8,779 bases of DNA from an uncultured Eubacteriales bacterium (GTDB lineage Bacteria > Bacillota > Clostridia > Oscillospirales > Oscillospiraceae): assembly GCA_900550705.1 (NCBI GenBank), contig URTG01000068.1:1-8779 (forward strand), written 5' to 3'. The notes below the pieces were generated by a model. The model was not told the origin of the DNA and searched no databases. It was given only the letters and a program-made list of their open reading frames with translations. Both the position numbers and the translations under genes were made by a program. Position 1 is the stretch's first letter. Each line of letters begins with the position of its first letter. This document shows, piece after piece, positions 5,083-8,779 of the stretch.

Positions 5083-6576
5083 ATGATTACGATGCAATAC
5101 ATCAGCACAAGAAATTCCGACGTCCGCTGCACCGCCTCCCAGGCCATCGCTCAGGGCCTGGCAAGAGATGGCGGTCTGCTGACCCCCTGCTATCTGCCCA
5201 AGCTGCCGGCCACGGCGCTGGAGGACCTGAAGGGCATGGGCTATCAGCAGCGCGCTGTGTACATTATGAAGCTGTTCCTGGAGGAGTTCTCTGTAAAGGA
5301 ACTGACGGATTATACCACTGCGGCGTATGGACCCAACAAGTTTGATACCCCGGCGGTGGCCCCGGTCCATACTCTGGACGGCACGACCCACTGCCTGGAG
5401 CTGTGGCACGGCCCCACCTGCGCCTTTAAGGACATGGCGCTGCAAATGCTGCCCCATCTGCTCACCGCCTCCCTGACCAAGACGGAGGAGTACCGCACCG
5501 CCTGTATCCTGGTGGCCACCTCCGGCGACACGGGCAAGGGCGCGCTGGAGGGCTTCAAGGACGTGGACCACACCCGTATCCTGGTGTTCTATCCCAAGGA
5601 CGGCGTGTCCAAGGTCCAGGAGCTCCAGATGGTCACCCAGGAGGGCAAGAATGTGGGCGTCTCCGCCGTTTACGGCAACTTTGACGACGCCCAGACCGGC
5701 GTGAAGCGGCTGTTTTCCGACGAGAAGCTCCGGGAGGAGCTGGACCGCCGGGGCTTCTTCTTCTCCTCGGCCAACTCCATCAACTGGGGCCGTGTGCTGC
5801 CCCAGATCGTCTACTACGTCTCCGCCTACTGCGACCTGCTGCGGGACGAGAAGATCCAGCCCGGGCAGACGGTGAACGTCTGTGTGCCCACGGGCAACTT
5901 CGGCAACATCCTGGCCGCCTATTACGCCCGGGAGATGGGGGTGCCCATCGGCAAGCTGATCTGCGCCTCCAACAGCAACAACGTGCTCACCGACTTCATC
6001 AAGACCGGCGTATATGACCGGAACCGGACGTTCTACAACACCATGTCCCCGTCCATGGACATTCTGATCTCCTCCAACCTGGAGCGGCTGCTGCTGGCGC
6101 TGACCCAGGATGTGAACGAGGTCAAGGGCTACATGGCCCAGCTGAACGAGACCGGCCGCTATGAGGTCAGCGACAAGGTGCGAGAGAAGCTGCAGAGCCT
6201 GTTCTGCGGCTACTGCTGCGACGACGCCGAGACCCAGAAGGTCATCGGCTCTATCTACGAGAAGAACGAGTACCTGGTGGACCCCCACACCGCCGTGGCC
6301 TTCTCCGCCCTGGCGCAGTACCGCGCCGAGACCGGGGACCAGGCCCCCAGCGTGGTGGTATCTACCGCCAGCCCATTCAAATTCTGCGACAGCGTTCTCG
6401 GTGCCTTGGGAGAGCACCAGATCGCCCAGGGCCTGGACGCCCTGGACCAGCTGACTGCGAAGACCCATCTCGCCGCCCCCGCGCCGCTGGCCGGGCTGCG
6501 GAACAAGGAGGTCCGCTTCACCCGCGTGGTGGAGAAGGACCACATGGTGGACGCAGTGCTGTCTATGCTGGAGTAA
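5083..6576 (+). CDS. thrC: Threonine synthase
   Basis: ThrC is a pyridoxal-phosphate enzyme that converts O-phospho-L-homoserine and water to L-threonine and phosphate, the last step of threonine synthesis in the cytoplasm. The 497-residue length fits the long bacterial/fungal class. The N-terminal YISTRNSDVRCTASQAIAQG and LARDGGLLTP segments are typical. The PLP-binding lysine is Lys116 in HGPTCAFKDMALQ. ATSGDTGKGALEGF (145-158) and PTGNFGNILAAYYAREMG form the cofactor phosphate and active-site loops, and NSINWGR is also present. The start at 5083 has AAAGG five bases upstream; an in-frame ATG at 5092 would also give a family-like N-terminus (MQYISTR) but is too far from that site. A cysteine-rich FCGYCC stretch near residue 376 is a local oddity. 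The gene has its own promoter and leader and is followed three bases later by a phosphoesterase gene. No other threonine pathway gene is in the window. Confidence 0.97.
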   Translation: MITMQYISTRNSDVRCTASQAIAQGLARDGGLLTPCYLPKLPATALEDLKGMGYQQRAVYIMKLFLEEFSVKELTDYTTAAYGPNKFDTPAVAPVHTLDGTTHCLELWHGPTCAFKDMALQMLPHLLTASLTKTEEYRTACILVATSGDTGKGALEGFKDVDHTRILVFYPKDGVSKVQELQMVTQEGKNVGVSAVYGNFDDAQTGVKRLFSDEKLREELDRRGFFFSSANSINWGRVLPQIVYYVSAYCDLLRDEKIQPGQTVNVCVPTGNFGNILAAYYAREMGVPIGKLICASNSNNVLTDFIKTGVYDRNRTFYNTMSPSMDILISSNLERLLLALTQDVNEVKGYMAQLNETGRYEVSDKVREKLQSLFCGYCCDDAETQKVIGSIYEKNEYLVDPHTAVAFSALAQYRAETGDQAPSVVVSTASPFKFCDSVLGALGEHQIAQGLDALDQLTAKTHLAAPAPLAGLRNKEVRFTRVVEKDHMVDAVLSMLE

Positions 6577-6579
6577 TTT

Positions 6580-7266
6580 ATGGCACTGTACGCCATCGGA
6601 GACACCCACCTGGCCCTGGGCGGCGACAAGATCATGGACGTGTTCGGCGGAGGCTGGATCGGCTATGTGGACAAGCTCAGACAGGGCTTTGCGGAGGTCA
6701 CGCCGGAGGACACTGTGGTACTGTGCGGGGATCTCTCCTGGGGGATGAGCCTGGAGGAGTCGAAGAAGGACTTCGCCTTTCTGGACGCGCTGCCGGGAAA
6801 GAAGCTGCTGATGAAGGGAAACCACGACTATTGGTGGACCACCGCCAGCAAGATGGAGCGTTTTTTCGCAGAGAACGGCTTCACCACCCTGCATCTGCTC
6901 CACAATAACGCTTATTTCTACGGGGACGTCGCCCTGTGCGGCACCCGGGGCTGGTTCTATGAGGAGGACCGGGGAGAACAAAGCGCGAAGATCTTCAACC
7001 GGGAGCTGATCCGGCTGGAGGCCTCGTTGAAGGCGGGGGGAGAGGGCGAGAAGTTCTGCTTTCTCCACTACCCGCCCCTGTACCAGGGGTACCGCTGCCA
7101 GGAGATCATCGACCTGATGGAGCGCTACGGCGTGACCCGCTGCTATTACGGACATCTTCACGGCGGCGGACACCGCCTGGCCGTGTCCGGACAGCAGGGG
7201 AGCATTGAATATCACCTGGTCGCGGCGGATTATGTGGGCTTTCGCCCCACAAAAATTCTGGATTAA
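6580..7266 (+). CDS. Calcineurin-like metallophosphoesterase
   Basis: This 228-residue protein has the full metal-binding motif set of the calcineurin-like phosphoesterase superfamily. The motifs are GDTHL (Asp8, His10), GDLSWG (Asp51), GNHDYWW (Asn81, His82, Asp83), HYPP (His163) and GHLHGGG (His192, His194). These residues usually hold two metal ions (often Mn or Fe) for phosphoester hydrolysis. The family closely resembles conserved clostridial 'serine/threonine phosphatase-like' proteins, but the substrate is unknown, so a protein phosphatase role should not be assumed. No signal peptide or membrane segment is seen, so it is cytoplasmic. The start lies three bases after the thrC stop, and its Shine-Dalgarno GGAG (6570-6573) is inside the last thrC codons, so translation is very likely coupled to thrC. 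I see no clear terminator after it: the following 32 bases are AT-rich, with only a GAAAATTTTC palindrome. Confidence 0.92.
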   Translation: MALYAIGDTHLALGGDKIMDVFGGGWIGYVDKLRQGFAEVTPEDTVVLCGDLSWGMSLEESKKDFAFLDALPGKKLLMKGNHDYWWTTASKMERFFAENGFTTLHLLHNNAYFYGDVALCGTRGWFYEEDRGEQSAKIFNRELIRLEASLKAGGEGEKFCFLHYPPLYQGYRCQEIIDLMERYGVTRCYYGHLHGGGHRLAVSGQQGSIEYHLVAADYVGFRPTKILD

Positions 7267-7298
7267 GCAAAAAAACGCGAAAATTTTCAAAAATACTC

Positions 7299-7327
7299 TA
7301 GCCAAAACAGGAGTTATCTGTTAAAAT
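7299..7327 (+). promoter_or_regulatory. Probable extended -10 promoter of tig
   Basis: TAAAAT (7322-7327) preceded by TGT forms an extended -10 element; TAGCCA (7299-7304) lies 17 bases upstream as a poor -35 box. The leader of about 75 bases can fold imperfectly: GCGC at 7348-7351 with GCGC at 7385-7388, and CTCC at 7361-7364 with GGAG at 7374-7377. It ends with AGGAGG (7393-7398), ten bases before the ATG. Confidence 0.6.
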
Positions 7328-7408
7328 ATCGTGGCGAAAGTAAAAAGGCGCTTGTTGTTCCTCCGTGAAGGCGGGAGCAAGGACGCGCTCACAGGAGGAA
7401 ATTGACAA

Positions 7409-8779
7409 ATGAAGGTCACCAGTGTTGAGAAGAAGGAAAAGAGCACGGTCGAGCTGACCATCCAGGTCGAGGCCGATGTGTTTGAGGCCGCCATTCAGAA
7501 GGTCTATTTGAAGAACCGCAGCAAGATCAACGTCCCCGGCTTCCGGAAGGGCAAGGCCCCCCGCAAGATCATCGAGGGTATGTACGGCTCCGGCGTGTTC
7601 TATGAAGATGCCATCAACGAGGTTTACCCCGAGGCCTATGAGGCTGCCGTGAAGGAGCAGGGCCTGGACGACGTGGGTTACCCCAAGATGGAGATCGTGG
7701 AGGTCGGCAAGGACGGCTTCACCTTCAAGGCGCTGGTTTCCGTCCGTCCCGAGGTCAAGCTGGGCACCTATAAGGGCATCTCCGCCGTGAAGGCCGAACC
7801 CAAGGTCACCGCCGAGGACGTGGACGCCGAGATGAAGCCCTACATCGACCGGGCCACCCGTCTGGTCAGCGTGGACCGCGCCGCCCAGAACGGCGACGTG
7901 GCGGTCATCGACTTCGAGGGCTTTGACAACGGCACTCCCTTCGACGGCGGCAAGGGTGAGAACTACGACCTGCGCCTGGGCGCCGGGATGTTCGTCCCCG
8001 GCTTCGAGGAGCAGGTGGTCGGCATGAAGGCCGGCGAGGAGAAGGACCTGGACATCACCTTCCCCGAGGATTACCACGCCGACCTGGCCGGCAAGAAGGT
8101 GGTCTTCCATGTGAAGCTGAACGAGGTCAAGGAGTCTCAGGCTCCCACCGTGGACGACGAGTTCGCCAAGGACGTGTCTGAGTTCGACACGCTGGAGGCC
8201 TTCCGCAAGGATTTGGAGGAGAAGCTGCTGGACCGCCGCCAGAAGGAGGCGCAGAACGACTTTGAGAACGCCGTTCTGGATCAGCTGGTGGAGAACATGG
8301 AGTGCGAGATCCCCGACGGCATGGTGGAGGTCCAGCTGGACAAGCTGATGGAGGACTACGCCATGCGGCTGCAGAGCCAGGGCATCTCCGTGGAGGACTA
8401 CATGAAGATGATGGGCTTGAGCGCCCAGACCCTGCGTGAGACCGGCCGTCCCACCGCCCTGCGCCAGGTCCAGATGCAGCTGGCTCTGACCGCCGTGGCC
8501 GAGGCCGAGAAGATGGAGGCCACCGACGAGGAGTACGAGGCCGAGATCAAGCGCATGGCCGACCAGTATAAGCTGGAGGTGGAGCAGGTCAAGGCCGCCG
8601 TGCCCGCCGAGGACCTGAAGAAGGACCTGGTGCTGAAGAAGGCCAGCGACTTTGTGATCGCCCAGGCCAAGGCCACCAAGGCCACCAAGAAGAAGACTGC
8701 CAAGAAGGCCGCTGAGGAGACTGCCGAGGAGAAGCCCAAGCGCACCCGCAAGAAGAAGACCGACGAGGCTGAGGAGCCC
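7409..8779 (+). CDS. tig: Trigger factor, 3' end beyond the window
   Basis: Trigger factor is the ribosome-bound chaperone and peptidyl-prolyl isomerase that meets nascent chains at the exit tunnel. The frame is open for 457 codons to the window edge with no stop. The N-terminal ribosome-binding domain contains the signature GFRKGKAP (44-51), which docks on uL23. An FKBP-type isomerase domain spans about 162-245 (GDVAVIDFEGF, then LGAGMFVPGFEEQVVGMKAG, ITFPEDYH). The helical chaperone domain follows to about 418. After that, where most family members end (B. subtilis has about 424 residues), the protein continues with a low-complexity tail from residue 420. The tail is rich in Lys, Ala, Thr and Glu and includes a KPKRTRKKK cluster. 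The start is set by AGGAGG ten bases upstream. clpX and clpP often follow tig in Firmicutes; that cannot be checked here. Confidence 0.96.
   Translation, partial: MKVTSVEKKEKSTVELTIQVEADVFEAAIQKVYLKNRSKINVPGFRKGKAPRKIIEGMYGSGVFYEDAINEVYPEAYEAAVKEQGLDDVGYPKMEIVEVGKDGFTFKALVSVRPEVKLGTYKGISAVKAEPKVTAEDVDAEMKPYIDRATRLVSVDRAAQNGDVAVIDFEGFDNGTPFDGGKGENYDLRLGAGMFVPGFEEQVVGMKAGEEKDLDITFPEDYHADLAGKKVVFHVKLNEVKESQAPTVDDEFAKDVSEFDTLEAFRKDLEEKLLDRRQKEAQNDFENAVLDQLVENMECEIPDGMVEVQLDKLMEDYAMRLQSQGISVEDYMKMMGLSAQTLRETGRPTALRQVQMQLALTAVAEAEKMEATDEEYEAEIKRMADQYKLEVEQVKAAVPAEDLKKDLVLKKASDFVIAQAKATKATKKKTAKKAAEETAEEKPKRTRKKKTDEAEEP

Noticed and set aside
7267..7300. AT-rich GAAAATTTTC palindrome after the phosphoesterase gene as a terminator
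   Set aside because: There is no GC stem or proper loop and T-run; it is better read as the AT-rich upstream part of the tig promoter.
4852..7305. An 817-codon open frame on the reverse strand opposite thrC and the phosphoesterase gene
   Set aside because: It is antisense to two well-recognised genes, shows no family signature and consists of Gly/Val/Leu/His/Gln-rich low-meaning sequence. Long antisense frames are expected in GC-rich genes with biased third positions.
1..8779. CRISPR array, tRNA or rRNA genes, or a defence system
   Set aside because: No spaced direct repeats, no recognisable tRNA or rRNA sequence, and no nuclease, helicase or toxin-antitoxin gene set was seen beyond housekeeping rnhB and yraN.

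Overview
This 8.8-kb window looks chromosomal and comes from a GC-rich, low-complexity-free stretch of a Clostridia-type Firmicute. Gene content and style (trmK next to a NIF3-family gene, rplS-rbgA-rnhB-yraN order, strong AGGAGG ribosome binding sites, a stand-alone DUF1858 redox protein, very GC-rich third codon positions) suggest an Oscillospiraceae relative such as the Flavonifractor/Lawsonibacter/Pseudoflavonifractor group. That placement is inference; no 16S or marker comparison was possible.

Region 1 (about 1-660) is AT-rich and unlike the rest. It holds a reverse-strand remnant of a tnpV-type transposon gene, broken by a frameshift and cut by the window edge at a four-copy GCTT repeat, an inverted repeat, and a possible 92-residue two-helix membrane protein. 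It reads as the decayed end of an inserted element.

Region 2 (about 620-2481) begins at a sharp compositional boundary. A good SigA-type promoter with an imperfect palindrome over its -10 box drives a 67-residue CxxC protein (DUF1858/TIGR03980), closed by a strong terminator. trmK (tRNA A22 N1-methyltransferase) and a NIF3/DUF34 metal-binding protein follow and overlap by 13 bases.

Region 3 (about 2500-4940) concerns ribosomes and nucleic acids. rplS (L19) has its own promoter and terminator. rbgA (50S assembly GTPase), rnhB (RNase HII) and yraN then form a tightly packed operon, with no evident promoter between the rplS terminator and rbgA.

Region 4 (about 4950-7266) is thrC (threonine synthase) with a strong promoter and a structured leader that is not a T-box. 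It is coupled to a metallophosphoesterase gene three bases downstream.

Region 5 (about 7299-8779) is the promoter, leader and nearly complete coding sequence of trigger factor (tig). The gene runs off the window and has an unusual lysine-rich C-terminal tail.

Apart from the short AT-rich left edge, this is ordinary housekeeping DNA. I found no convincing novel multi-gene system. The points worth a second look are regulatory (the palindrome at the DUF1858 promoter, the thrC and rbgA leaders), the GAG variant of the RNase HII GRG motif, and the trigger factor tail.
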